Below, in pieces: positions 1-7,461 of a stretch of DNA of 64,000 nucleotides. This DNA comes from Anabaena azotica FACHB-119 (GTDB lineage Bacteria > Cyanobacteriota > Cyanobacteriia > Cyanobacteriales > Nostocaceae). Position 1 is the first letter of the stretch, and each line of letters opens with the position of its first letter. A program made the translations under genes and the position numbers. The notes beneath the pieces were generated by a model that saw nothing but the letters and a program-made list of their open reading frames with translations, had not been told where the DNA came from and did no database searches. The stretch covers positions 186,001-250,000 of the forward strand of contig NZ_JACJSG010000001.1 of assembly GCF_014697625.1 (NCBI RefSeq), written 5' to 3'.

Positions 1-316
1 TTCTTTGTACGTTTTTACCGAACTCTTTAGTAGCTCTGGGTGTCTGTTCGTCTAAGTTTAGCTTTTCTCGCACATTATCAGCAGCACCTTTAAGGCGGTT
101 TTGAGCATTTCTTACTTGATTATCGTTGCCGATGCCTTCATTATCAGGAGTACCTTTGTAGTAAATACCTTCTGGAGTTTTGACGGTATCAGCTTGAGCA
201 ATCATAGCAGTGCCGTAGGTGAAAGATTGACCTACAAAAAAGGTTGCTGCTACTAAGAAAACAACCAAAATTTGACGAAGCAGAATATTTTGTACCCAGG
301 AAATTACTCGATTCAT
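1..316 (-). CDS. Membrane-anchored small stress-type protein, partial (3' end beyond window)
   Basis: Reading the minus strand from the ATG at 316 gives at least 105 codons with no stop before the window edge. The protein starts MNRVISWVQN and has a hydrophobic stretch at about residues 14-30 ending near an Ala-rich, signal-peptide-like site. The rest is a polar segment containing TVKTPEGIYYKGTPDN and NAQNRLKGAADNVREKLNLD. The last part looks helical and charged, like the small desiccation or low-temperature-induced proteins of Nostoc, but I recognise this only from general appearance. It stands next to a group of general-stress genes on the same strand, although 715 bp separate it from the next gene. 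Its function is unknown. Confidence 0.7.
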   Translation of the reverse strand, partial: MNRVISWVQNILLRQILVVFLVAATFFVGQSFTYGTAMIAQADTVKTPEGIYYKGTPDNEGIGNDNQVRNAQNRLKGAADNVREKLNLDEQTPRATKEFGKNVQR

Positions 317-385
317 AAAAATCCTCAATTAAATGAGACGATGTGTATATTTTTGCTTGAATAAATGCGCTTTAGCATCTATCTA

Positions 386-420
386 TAGCAGGGGACAGGT
401 GACAGGTAACAGGGAATAGG
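386..420 (-). repeat. Dispersed GACAGGTGACAGG-type repeat
   Basis: TATAGCAGGGGACAGGTGAC is the inverted form of a repeat seen again at 18985-19015, 40321-40354, 45754-45785 and 51392-51421, with a partial copy near 34313-34337. The copies consist of CCTGTCAC heptamer-like units ending in CCCCTGCTATA. Confidence 0.75.
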
Positions 421-686
421 GTTGAAAAACTTTTAAAGTAAAGGTTTAAGCATTAGCTAATGTCATCATCTATCAGCCAACTGCGATAAAACCATATTTA
501 AAAATCGCTAATTAGTAGTAGTTTTTGATGGTATATTACTAATTACCTAGTTAGAAAATAGCGCTGAGAATCTAGTAGCGTGGCAATAGATTTAGAAAAA
601 TTTGAACGCAGATAAACGAGGCAGTGCGTTGGGCGGCTTTGCCGACTTAAAGCAACTGCCGTGCAGATAAACGCAGATGATTAAGC

Positions 687-808
687 AGGACTTACGCAAG
701 TGTCACAATTGGTAGTTGGTGCGTGACGCTACAAGTCTCATTAATACGTTCAAATATTATCGCCAGTCACACACCCTACAGAAAAAATATGCCAGTTGCG
801 TAAGTGCT
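687..808. mobile_element. 122-bp MITE-like element, copy 1
   Basis: The left end is AGGACTTACGCAA and the right end is TTGCGTAAGTGCT, a terminal inverted repeat with one mismatch. The interior closely matches the reverse complement of 18754-18875, which has the same length. There is no coding capacity, so it would have to be mobilised in trans by a transposase not present here. Confidence 0.75.
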
Positions 809-844
809 ATTAAGATGAGTCATTTTTCGCTAATGCACTATTTT

Positions 845-991
845 AACGTGAGTTCGATGAACCTCTCCCTCCCAACCTCCCTCTCCTTTTAGGAGAGGGA
901 GGAGAAACGAAAAAATCACCCTCTTACTCCCCTCTCCTCAAAGGAGAGGGGTTGGGGGAGAGGTCAAAACAACGCTTGTCGAACTCACGTT
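845..991. repeat. Foldback repeat with AACGTGAGTTCGA ends
   Basis: AACGTGAGTTCGA at 845-857 is the exact inverse of TCGAACTCACGTT at 979-991. The interior is two hairpin-forming blocks of CCCCTCTCC/GGAGAGGGG type. Related copies lie at about 5932-5985 (truncated) and 40085-40163. Confidence 0.75.
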
Positions 992-1031
992 ATTTTAGTT
1001 TTGCCACGCCACTAGTACCTAGTCCTTATCC

Positions 1032-2201
1032 TCACGGTTTGAGTACAACTTTCACACAGTTATCTTGCTTCTGTTGAAAAATGTGATAACCTTGGGGTGC
1101 TTGTTCTAGAGGTAATTGATGGGTCACTATAAACGATGGGTCAAGTTTGCCTTCTAGGATGAGTTGCAGTAACAAATTCATGTATTTCTGACCGTGCATT
1201 TGTCCCATCCTGAAGGTTAAACCTTTATTAAAGGCTGCACCCAAGGGTATTTTGTCTACAAACCCACCATAGACACCCATAATTGAAAGTGTTCCACCTT
1301 TACGACAAGCCACCATCATCTCCCGCAATACGTGGGGACGGTCGGTTTCTAACCTCAGCTTTTGCTTGGTTTGGTCGTAAAAGTCTTCTATACCCACACC
1401 ATGTGCTTCCAAACCCACAGCATCAATACAAGCATCAGGGCCGCGTCCGCCAGTCATTTCTTTTAACGCTTCGCCTGCATTCACTTCTTCGTAATTGATA
1501 ACTTCGGCTTTGGCGTACTTTCTCGCCATCTCTAAACGTTCGGGAAAACGGTCTATAGCGATGACTTTTTCTGCACCCATCATATAAGCACTAATCATGG
1601 CAAACTGTCCCACAGCGCCGCAACCCCATACAGCCACAGTATCACCTGGCTGAATGTCGCACATTTCAGCACCCATATATCCGGTAGGGATAGCATCGGA
1701 GATGAATAGCAGCTTCTCATCGGGGATATCTGCTGGAACTTTCACCACACCCACATCAGCAAAGGGAACGCGGATATATTCAGCTTGTGCGCCAGCGTAA
1801 CCACCTAATAGATGAGAGTAGCCATAAATGGCTGAGGTGATATTACCATAGAGTTTTTCTTCTAAATAGGTGTTGGGGTTAGAGTTGTCGCACAATGACC
1901 ACAGATCACGCTGACAATAGCTGCATCTACCACAGCCAATTGTAGAAGGAACAACGACGCGATCGCCTATTTTTAAATTATCGACCCCGCGTCCAACTTC
2001 GACCACTTCCCCCATAAATTCGTGACCGATTATATCACCTTTCTGCACAGTGGGAATATAGCCGCCGTAAATATGTAAATCAGAACCACAAATTGCTGTG
2101 GAAGTAATTTTAATAATCGCATCACGCGGATTAAGAATTGTCGGGTCTGGAACCGACTCCACCCGCACCTCATTAGCACTTTGCCAGCAGACAGCTTTCA
2201 T
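1032..2201 (-). CDS. Zinc-dependent alcohol dehydrogenase (glutathione-independent formaldehyde dehydrogenase-like)
   Basis: This 389-aa protein belongs to the medium-chain dehydrogenase/reductase family. Visible motifs are the catalytic zinc ligands C38 (CGSD) and H60-E61 (GHEF), and the structural zinc cysteines C90, C93, C96 and C104. The Rossmann-fold NAD(P)-binding motif GCGAVG is at 193-198. The insert after residue 105 and the [13 protein letters not shown] segment resemble the formaldehyde dehydrogenase-like branch, which uses NAD and often lies in stress clusters. It follows the SRPBCC gene on the same strand after 220 bp of low-complexity repeat, so co-transcription is possible. The substrate cannot be told from sequence; an aldehyde or alcohol is likely. 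Confidence 0.85.
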   Translation of the reverse strand: MKAVCWQSANEVRVESVPDPTILNPRDAIIKITSTAICGSDLHIYGGYIPTVQKGDIIGHEFMGEVVEVGRGVDNLKIGDRVVVPSTIGCGRCSYCQRDLWSLCDNSNPNTYLEEKLYGNITSAIYGYSHLLGGYAGAQAEYIRVPFADVGVVKVPADIPDEKLLFISDAIPTGYMGAEMCDIQPGDTVAVWGCGAVGQFAMISAYMMGAEKVIAIDRFPERLEMARKYAKAEVINYEEVNAGEALKEMTGGRGPDACIDAVGLEAHGVGIEDFYDQTKQKLRLETDRPHVLREMMVACRKGGTLSIMGVYGGFVDKIPLGAAFNKGLTFRMGQMHGQKYMNLLLQLILEGKLDPSFIVTHQLPLEQAPQGYHIFQQKQDNCVKVVLKP

Positions 2202-2225
2202 AATTATTTAGTCCATAGTCAATAG

Positions 2226-2427
2226 TCAATAGTCCATAGGAAGGGGGAAGGGGAAGGGGAAGGGGAAAGGGGAAAGGGGAAAGGGAAAGTTAATAATTTC
2301 TTCCTCATCTCCCCCCACTCCCTCATCTCCCTCATCTCCCCCCACTCCCTCATCTCCCTCATCTCCTCCCCACTCCCTCATCTCCCTCATCTCCCCCCAC
2401 TCCCTCATCTCCCTCATCTCCCTATCT
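2226..2427. repeat. Low-complexity CTCCCTCATCTCC tandem repeat
   Basis: GGGGAA units at 2240-2290 are followed by repeats of CTCCCTCATCTCC to 2427. The array abuts the 3' end of the SRPBCC gene. The same unit recurs near 3449, 21975-22010 and, in frame, inside the PiT gene at 46568-46625. Confidence 0.8.
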
Positions 2428-3114
2428 CCTCCCCGAAGGCTGTCCCTCGGTCGTAGCAATTTCCCCTGCTTCCATCAGCATTTTGAAGCGGCGTAGTTCA
2501 TCACCTATTTGCTGTTCTGGTTCTTCGCCGAAGAGTTTGGCTATAGCAGCAGTTAAGCCACCGCCTGGGAGATTGTATTCTAAAACTACCTTCACTTCCG
2601 TACCGCGATCGCCTGGGGCTTTTTGAAAGCGGACAAAGCCGGAGTTCTCCACATCTGCACCTTCTACAGAAACCCAAGAAATAAACTCATTTTCTCGGTC
2701 TTCCAAAATCTCAGCATCCCACTCTACGTTATTACCTAAAGGTGCATTAGCTATCCAATGAGAACGTTTTTGGTCATACACCTTCACAGACTTGAGATGC
2801 TTCATAAAGGTCGGCAAATTCTCAAAGTTGTGCCAATAACGGTAGAGTTCATCGGCTGGCTTATTAATTGTCACCGTCTTTTCAACTTTGAGGGGTTTAT
2901 TCATCCCTATTGCATCTTGCGCTTGCTGAATTGTGCTTTGTTTAGTTGCACCTTGGTAAATCAAACCGCCACCAGCCAAAGCCGTCAGCACACCCCGCAA
3001 AGAGGCTTGTCTTAAACCCAGCAACACCATCGCCCCACCGCCAATAAGCGAAGCCCAACGTTCAGTTTCACTAGCTTGGCTATTTCCCTGTTTATCTCCC
3101 GATGTCAAAGTCAC
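2422..3114 (-). CDS. SRPBCC (polyketide cyclase/dehydrase-like) protein with N-terminal membrane segment
   Basis: The protein has 230 aa and a GTG start at 3114, chosen because a strong AGGAGGT lies just upstream. Residues 20-55 form a glycine-rich hydrophobic hairpin (DUF2892-like). Residues 75-215 read as a START-like SRPBCC fold: KTVTINKPADELYRYWHNFE, then a strand-rich core and a long C-terminal helix. Proteins of this make-up (COG5637 type) are probably lipid or hydrophobic-ligand binders and are common in stress-gene clusters of cyanobacteria. It sits upstream of the Zn dehydrogenase on the same strand. The ligand is unknown. Confidence 0.8.
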   Translation of the reverse strand: MTLTSGDKQGNSQASETERWASLIGGGAMVLLGLRQASLRGVLTALAGGGLIYQGATKQSTIQQAQDAIGMNKPLKVEKTVTINKPADELYRYWHNFENLPTFMKHLKSVKVYDQKRSHWIANAPLGNNVEWDAEILEDRENEFISWVSVEGADVENSGFVRFQKAPGDRGTEVKVVLEYNLPGGGLTAAIAKLFGEEPEQQIGDELRRFKMLMEAGEIATTEGQPSGRR

Positions 3115-3508
3115 TCTCTTTACCTCCTAATAAATGTGGGAAGTAGGGAGCTTGACTAAATAGTAAAGTCCCTATTCAAACTTACTCATAGTTCATCAAT
3201 GTCAGAAAGTTTTGTTTTCTAGAACCTGTTGATTTTTTGGCAGAGTAATCTTATACTTACTAAAATAATGTTGGCTTAACCTTAACTCAACGTCTGTGGA
3301 CAAGCAGTAGTTGTCTACCTTGGTTGTTCGCGCTAGCGTCGCGGAGCGAAGCAAGAAGAAAACACTAAACTCATCAACTTTTTTTGAATAAGTTTAGATA
3401 AGTTTTTCGGAGCAGTAGAAAGGAATAATTTCAAAATTCAAGAAATACTCCCTCATCTCCCTGTTCCCCTCTTGGGAGGGGTTAGGGGTGGTTTCTCCCC
3501 CATATCTT
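3115..3508. other. Intergenic region with promoter and palindromic repeats
   Basis: It contains the presumed promoter of the SRPBCC gene, a short palindromic GC-rich repeat around CGCGCTAGCGTCGCGGAGCG (about 3330-3349), and a CTCCCTCATCTCC/GGGAGGGGTTAGGGG block at 3449-3490. I see no gene. Confidence 0.5.
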
Positions 3509-4606
3509 CTACATAGATACAGCCGACCCTGTTGTGGGCTGAGGAGACTGGACTGTAGCACTTGTGCGTGTGCGGTATAGTGCTATTAATCGCTGCTCGT
3601 ATTTGACCAAATCTTTGTAAATCTCTTTGAAAATAGCCGTTGCTACGGGGTCAGTGTACATGGCGCAGAGATTACCAATATCACCAATACCTGTTTGTAA
3701 GTCTCCCAAGGCGCTGCGTATTTGGAATATATCATCGCTACCAGTCATAGCGGTTTTGACTTTGGCATATTGGTTAGCGATGTTTGCACCTAAAGAAGGT
3801 TTATCACCAAGTCTAGTGAGATAGCTTTCCAGATACTCGATATGACGCTGTTTATTAGTAATCATCTCTTGGAACAGCGCTTTTGCTTCTGTATCTGACT
3901 CTTTATCAAAATACTTCTGTAGCGCTTCTAGAGAGTAGCGTTCTCCACCCAAAGCAGTATTGACACCTCTGACAATATCACCTTTGGTAGAACCGCCCCA
4001 AGCATCAGCCAACTTCCACCATTCGGCGCTATTGTCTTGTTCATCTGGTAGTGCAACGTCTTTACCACCGTAACCCAGACGACTCAAAATAGCTGTGGTG
4101 AAAATGGCTAAATCTCCAGGTTCGCGGGATGTAATCAAGTTCCCATCAACTACCAGCGCCTCATCTAGATAATGTGCGCCAGCATTAATCATATCTTTGC
4201 TGATGGCAATAAAGCCAGTAGCACGTTTACCTTTGAGTAAGTCGCCTTCGATTAACACTTGTGGCCCGTGACATACAGCTGCTACTAATTTACCTTGCTG
4301 CATTGCTTCTTGGATGAAGCGGACTGTATTCACATTACGCCGCATCTTATCGGGAGCCATCCCCCCAGGGATAACAACGGCATCAAATTCAGAAGCGATC
4401 GCTTCAGTCGTAGTACCATCAGCTTGAACCGAAAGTCGGCCGCGTTTTCCCTTATATTTTTCGTTTATCCGCGAACCGAGAACAACCACCTCAAACCCTG
4501 CTTGTTTTAAACCGTTGCAAGGAACGGTAAACTCTGCATCCTCTACTGCTTGTTCAATTAGAATAGCTACTTTTTTCTTGCTTGAATGATTATGATTTAT
4601 AGTCAT
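3509..4606 (-). CDS. DJ-1/PfpI-family protein fused to a C-terminal helical (ferritin-like) domain
   Basis: The protein has 365 aa. Residues 10-180 are a DJ-1/PfpI (class I glutamine amidotransferase-like) domain. The nucleophile elbow AVCHGPQVL carries C112 and H113, and the family's acidic partner is probably E22 or E25. Members act as proteases, glyoxalases/deglycases or stress chaperones. Residues 195-345 are helical and unrelated, with EALQKYFDKESDTEAKALFQ and MITNKQRHIEYLESYL, resembling the DUF892/DUF2383 four-helix bundles of stress proteins. Most PfpI proteins are about 180 aa, so this is a fusion. It lies 71 bp downstream of the DUF2267 gene on the same strand, probably in one operon. 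Confidence 0.8.
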   Translation of the reverse strand: MTINHNHSSKKKVAILIEQAVEDAEFTVPCNGLKQAGFEVVVLGSRINEKYKGKRGRLSVQADGTTTEAIASEFDAVVIPGGMAPDKMRRNVNTVRFIQEAMQQGKLVAAVCHGPQVLIEGDLLKGKRATGFIAISKDMINAGAHYLDEALVVDGNLITSREPGDLAIFTTAILSRLGYGGKDVALPDEQDNSAEWWKLADAWGGSTKGDIVRGVNTALGGERYSLEALQKYFDKESDTEAKALFQEMITNKQRHIEYLESYLTRLGDKPSLGANIANQYAKVKTAMTGSDDIFQIRSALGDLQTGIGDIGNLCAMYTDPVATAIFKEIYKDLVKYEQRLIALYRTRTSATVQSPQPTTGSAVSM

Positions 4607-4677
4607 ATTTTCCCTGTTTAATGGTTGATGCTTCTGAATATGAAAACTTGTAATTATGCTGAAATTTCGCTACTAGG

Positions 4678-5055
4678 CTATGTCCCAAACATTTCCTCAT
4701 AATCATGGGAAAAATGTTGGTGCAGTTTAGCAAATGCTTCTGGTTTAATTGCATTTTGTAACACTGCAAAAACAGCACGCACATGAATTGCTGTGGTTGT
4801 CGGTTCTATACTTTCCTTCTGACTCACCCGCATGATAAAATCTTGTAGGTTAAAACTCTGATCTGGTTCGCCTTCTCTACCTTGTAAACACTTGCTCAGT
4901 TCTTGGGGCAGTTCACTAGCTAACTCTTGAGCTTCTTCACCAGAAATCCGTTCTTTAATAGTTTCTAAAGTGGCACAGGTAGCTCTTTGTGCCTCGTCAC
5001 GGGAGTTTGATTGAGCGAGGCTTTGGACATGGGTGATAAATTCGTCGTATTGCAC
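4678..5055 (-). CDS. DUF2267 family protein
   Basis: This 125-aa protein starts at a GTG (5055) preceded by GGAGGT. The opening MQYDEFITHVQSLAQ and the helical pattern ATLETIKERISGEEAQELAS-LP are typical of DUF2267, small soluble proteins usually found with stress genes. The biochemical function is unknown. It is first in a likely two-gene operon with the DJ-1 fusion. Confidence 0.8.
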   Translation of the reverse strand: MQYDEFITHVQSLAQSNSRDEAQRATCATLETIKERISGEEAQELASELPQELSKCLQGREGEPDQSFNLQDFIMRVSQKESIEPTTTAIHVRAVFAVLQNAIKPEAFAKLHQHFSHDYEEMFGT

Positions 5056-5380
5056 TTTCTACCTCCACTGATAAAAATCAATACTAAAAAAATAGATTTT
5101 TCCAATAAAAACAAATAAGTATAAATACATTTTTAATTCCTAGCAAAAATAGTTATGAGTTAAAAGACTTTAAATAAAAGTATTGTGGGTGAAAAACTCC
5201 TAACTCATAACTAACAGATTCAACTACAAGTGGCTTGACCTTGATTTCACATTTCTCAGATTAGGCGGGAATAGCTAGTTTTACTTCGTTCCCAGGAAAT
5301 AGATTCTTTTACTTCTAAAGTTGTACACCTTATGTCAGACAACTTAAGGAAAATAAAAGGCTATTGTGAGAATATAGAAA
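5056..5380. promoter_or_regulatory. Divergent promoter region
   Basis: This 325-bp AT-rich stretch separates the minus-strand DUF2267/DJ-1 genes from the plus-strand gene at 5381. It must hold both promoters. I could not identify a specific operator. Confidence 0.4.
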
Positions 5381-5773
5381 ATGGCAAATATTATGACAAA
5401 AGAAACTGATAATCAAGAAATTAACTTAAATGATTTGCCACAGGAAGTTACCGAATCCTATGGTACTGGTGTCAAAGATTTACCCGGATACAACCTCGGT
5501 ACAGGGCATGAGTATACAGAAAATAGCCCGGAGTTTAGCTTGGGTAATGCGAATGAAGATAATTATTGGGCAGATACAGTAGGTGACGAGGCTGTTGGCG
5601 GTACTGTGGCAATGCCTGAACAGGATGTCACCGAGGAGATAGAAGCGGCTGTAGGCTTGGAAATGAACGATAAAGCCTTCCTCCGCACCAACGACATTCT
5701 AGAACAGCGTGATGATAGGCGCTGGGAATTAGATCCTAAGTCTTCTGAAGATTACGAGGAACGTAGGGAATAG
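5381..5773 (+). CDS. Acidic hydrophilic protein (DUF6335-like)
   Basis: The protein has 130 aa, is strongly acidic, and lacks a signal peptide or membrane segment. It contains LPQEVTESYGTGVKDLPGYN, and ends with a charged tail (DRRWELDPKSSEDYEERRE). This composition suits a disordered or stress-related cyanobacterial protein; I assign DUF6335 from memory of its sequence style. An alternative ATG lies at 5393. It is divergent from the stress operon on its left and may share its regulation. Confidence 0.65.
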   Translation: MANIMTKETDNQEINLNDLPQEVTESYGTGVKDLPGYNLGTGHEYTENSPEFSLGNANEDNYWADTVGDEAVGGTVAMPEQDVTEEIEAAVGLEMNDKAFLRTNDILEQRDDRRWELDPKSSEDYEERRE

Positions 5774-5931
5774 TGTCAACTTAAGCCAAGGCGTAATGAG
5801 ACTGTTGGTCAATTAATGATGAGTTAAACCCCTCACCCTTAAAACCTTGGTTTAGCGTTGCCTTCCCGCCCTGCAATCAATTGTGGGCTAATAGCTTAAG
5901 TGCGTGGAAACAAAATAAAATTAAATAAATT

Positions 5932-5985
5932 AACCTGAGTTCGACCAGCGTTGTTTTGACCTCACCCCCAACCCCTCTCCTCGTA
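5932..5985. repeat. Truncated copy of the (A)ACGTGAGTTCGA foldback repeat
   Basis: AACCTGAGTTCGACCAGCG followed by GTTGTTTTGACCTCACCCCC matches one end of the repeats at 845-991 and 40085-40163. The second arm is missing, so this copy cannot form the full foldback. Confidence 0.65.
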
Positions 5986-6023
5986 GGTGTAGAAGCGGTT
6001 TCTAACCGTCTATTGTAATCCTT

Positions 6024-7307
6024 TCACTTACAAGCCGCTAACGCCACCGCTAATTCCTTTGCCGACTGAAAGCGATCGCGCGGTAAAGGTTCCGTCACCC
6101 GCTCAATTACATCCTTTAACTTGGGTGTGACCGTAGGAATATTACTCACATCAAAGCGAAAAGCACGTCCTTTCTGGCGGTAAAATTTGAAAGGACTCTC
6201 GCCAGTGATGAGAAAAATTAGCGTTGGGCCGATCGCATATAAATCAGATTGGGTTAAAGGCTGTCCCCGTTCTTGTTCTGGGGCGCAATAACCCTCTGCA
6301 CCGATGCGTGTCCCTGGTGTAGTGCCGATTTCCTTCACCGCGCCAAAATCTAACACAGCTATTTGATTATTCGCCGTCCGTACCATCAGGTTCGCCGGCT
6401 TAATATCACGGTGAATGAGTGGCGGTTCTTGACTGTGGAGATAATCGAGAATATCACAGGTTTGGATCATCCAGGCGATCGCTTGGCTAGGTATTACTGG
6501 GCCAGTGGTATAGATGCGCTTTTCCAAATCTTGCCCATGCACCAATTCCATCGCCAAATATTTCTTCCCACCCTCCACAAAAAAATCATAATACTTGGGA
6601 ATCCCTGGATGATTGAGAGATTTGAGAGTGTAGGCTTCCCGTTCAAATAACTCTTGCGCCTTGGCAATTCTCGCCATATCCGCATTCATTTGCTTTAACA
6701 CCAACAATTTTGGTTGTCCAGCAATCACACCAGCCGCATCCCAAGCCAAATAAGTAGTCCCCATACCTCCCTGTCCCAAAGTGCGTAACACTTGGTAATG
6801 GCGGATAGTTTGAATTACCGTAAGCGGTTGTCCACAATGGATACAAAATAAATTTTGTGGCGAATTCCCCTCATGGGTACAAGTTACAGTCAAACTACTA
6901 CCATTGTGAGACAATTCTGAAGAACTTTTTCCCCCCAAACCACCAACCCCAGGACTATCTCCCGGCGCAACTGATTCCCATCCCAATGGTACTTCCTCCT
7001 GAGTTTGGAATTGTAGAATCGGCCCACCCTGGGCTAGTTGCAGGATGGCATTATTTGGCAACGAATCCTGAATTACCAAAATGCCATTAAGAAAAGTGCC
7101 ATTTGTCCCCTTACTAATCACCTGCCAGGAACCACCGCCAGCAGAACTAATTTGCCGAATTTCCAGATGATGGCGAGACACCAAACTATCAGTCAAAATT
7201 ACATGATTATCCGCCGCGCGACCAATCCGAATCACGGGGGAATTTTCAAAGCACCACTGCTTCAGGGGTGTTTTTTGTTGCGGTTCTAGCAGCGTCAGAG
7301 TGACCAC
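6024..7307 (-). CDS. FHA-domain serine/threonine protein kinase
   Basis: I place the start at GTG 7307 (427 aa), because upstream in-frame codons are only a TTG and a repeat-derived Ser/Pro/Asn stretch. Residues 24-90 form an FHA domain (IRIGRAADNHVIL, SRHHLEI), which binds phosphothreonine. Cysteines at 143, 155 and 158 suggest a small zinc ribbon. The kinase domain from about residue 170 has the glycine loop GQGGMG (178), K205, the catalytic loop HRDIKPAN (299-306) and DFG (320-322), so it looks active. It sits downstream of a PP2C phosphatase gene on the same strand, suggesting an opposed kinase/phosphatase pair acting on shared substrates. Targets are unknown. Confidence 0.88.
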   Translation of the reverse strand: MVTLTLLEPQQKTPLKQWCFENSPVIRIGRAADNHVILTDSLVSRHHLEIRQISSAGGGSWQVISKGTNGTFLNGILVIQDSLPNNAILQLAQGGPILQFQTQEEVPLGWESVAPGDSPGVGGLGGKSSSELSHNGSSLTVTCTHEGNSPQNLFCIHCGQPLTVIQTIRHYQVLRTLGQGGMGTTYLAWDAAGVIAGQPKLLVLKQMNADMARIAKAQELFEREAYTLKSLNHPGIPKYYDFFVEGGKKYLAMELVHGQDLEKRIYTTGPVIPSQAIAWMIQTCDILDYLHSQEPPLIHRDIKPANLMVRTANNQIAVLDFGAVKEIGTTPGTRIGAEGYCAPEQERGQPLTQSDLYAIGPTLIFLITGESPFKFYRQKGRAFRFDVSNIPTVTPKLKDVIERVTEPLPRDRFQSAKELAVALAACK

Positions 7308-7322
7308 AATACGACCTGTGTA

Positions 7323-7456
7323 AGAGTTAGGAAACGGGGACTGGGGATTGGGTACTGGGGATTGGGGATTGGGTACTGGGGATTGGGTACTGGGGATTGG
7401 GACATGAGTTTTCCTCAACTTCTCTGCTTTTTCCCAGTCCCTAGTCCCCAGTCCCT
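7323..7456. repeat. GGGGATTGGGTACT-type short tandem repeat
   Basis: Repeats of TGGGGATTGGGTAC and CCCAGTCCCTAGTCC lie between the phosphatase stop and the kinase start. They extend the kinase reading frame upstream without a good start codon. Confidence 0.75.
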
Positions 7457-7461
7457 AGTCC

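Larger units (their letters stand above)
317..1031. other. Intergenic region made largely of dispersed repeats
   Basis: No convincing gene is visible here. The stretch holds, in order, a CCTGTCCCCTGCTATA-family repeat (386-420, inverted), a 122-bp inverted-repeat element (687-808) and a 147-bp foldback repeat (845-991). The first part should contain the promoter of the partial gene that starts at 316. Confidence 0.6.

Noticed and set aside
2226..2459. Open frame rich in Arg, Glu, Met and Gly
   Set aside because: It is a translation of the low-complexity CTCCCTCATCTCC repeat and has no independent gene features.
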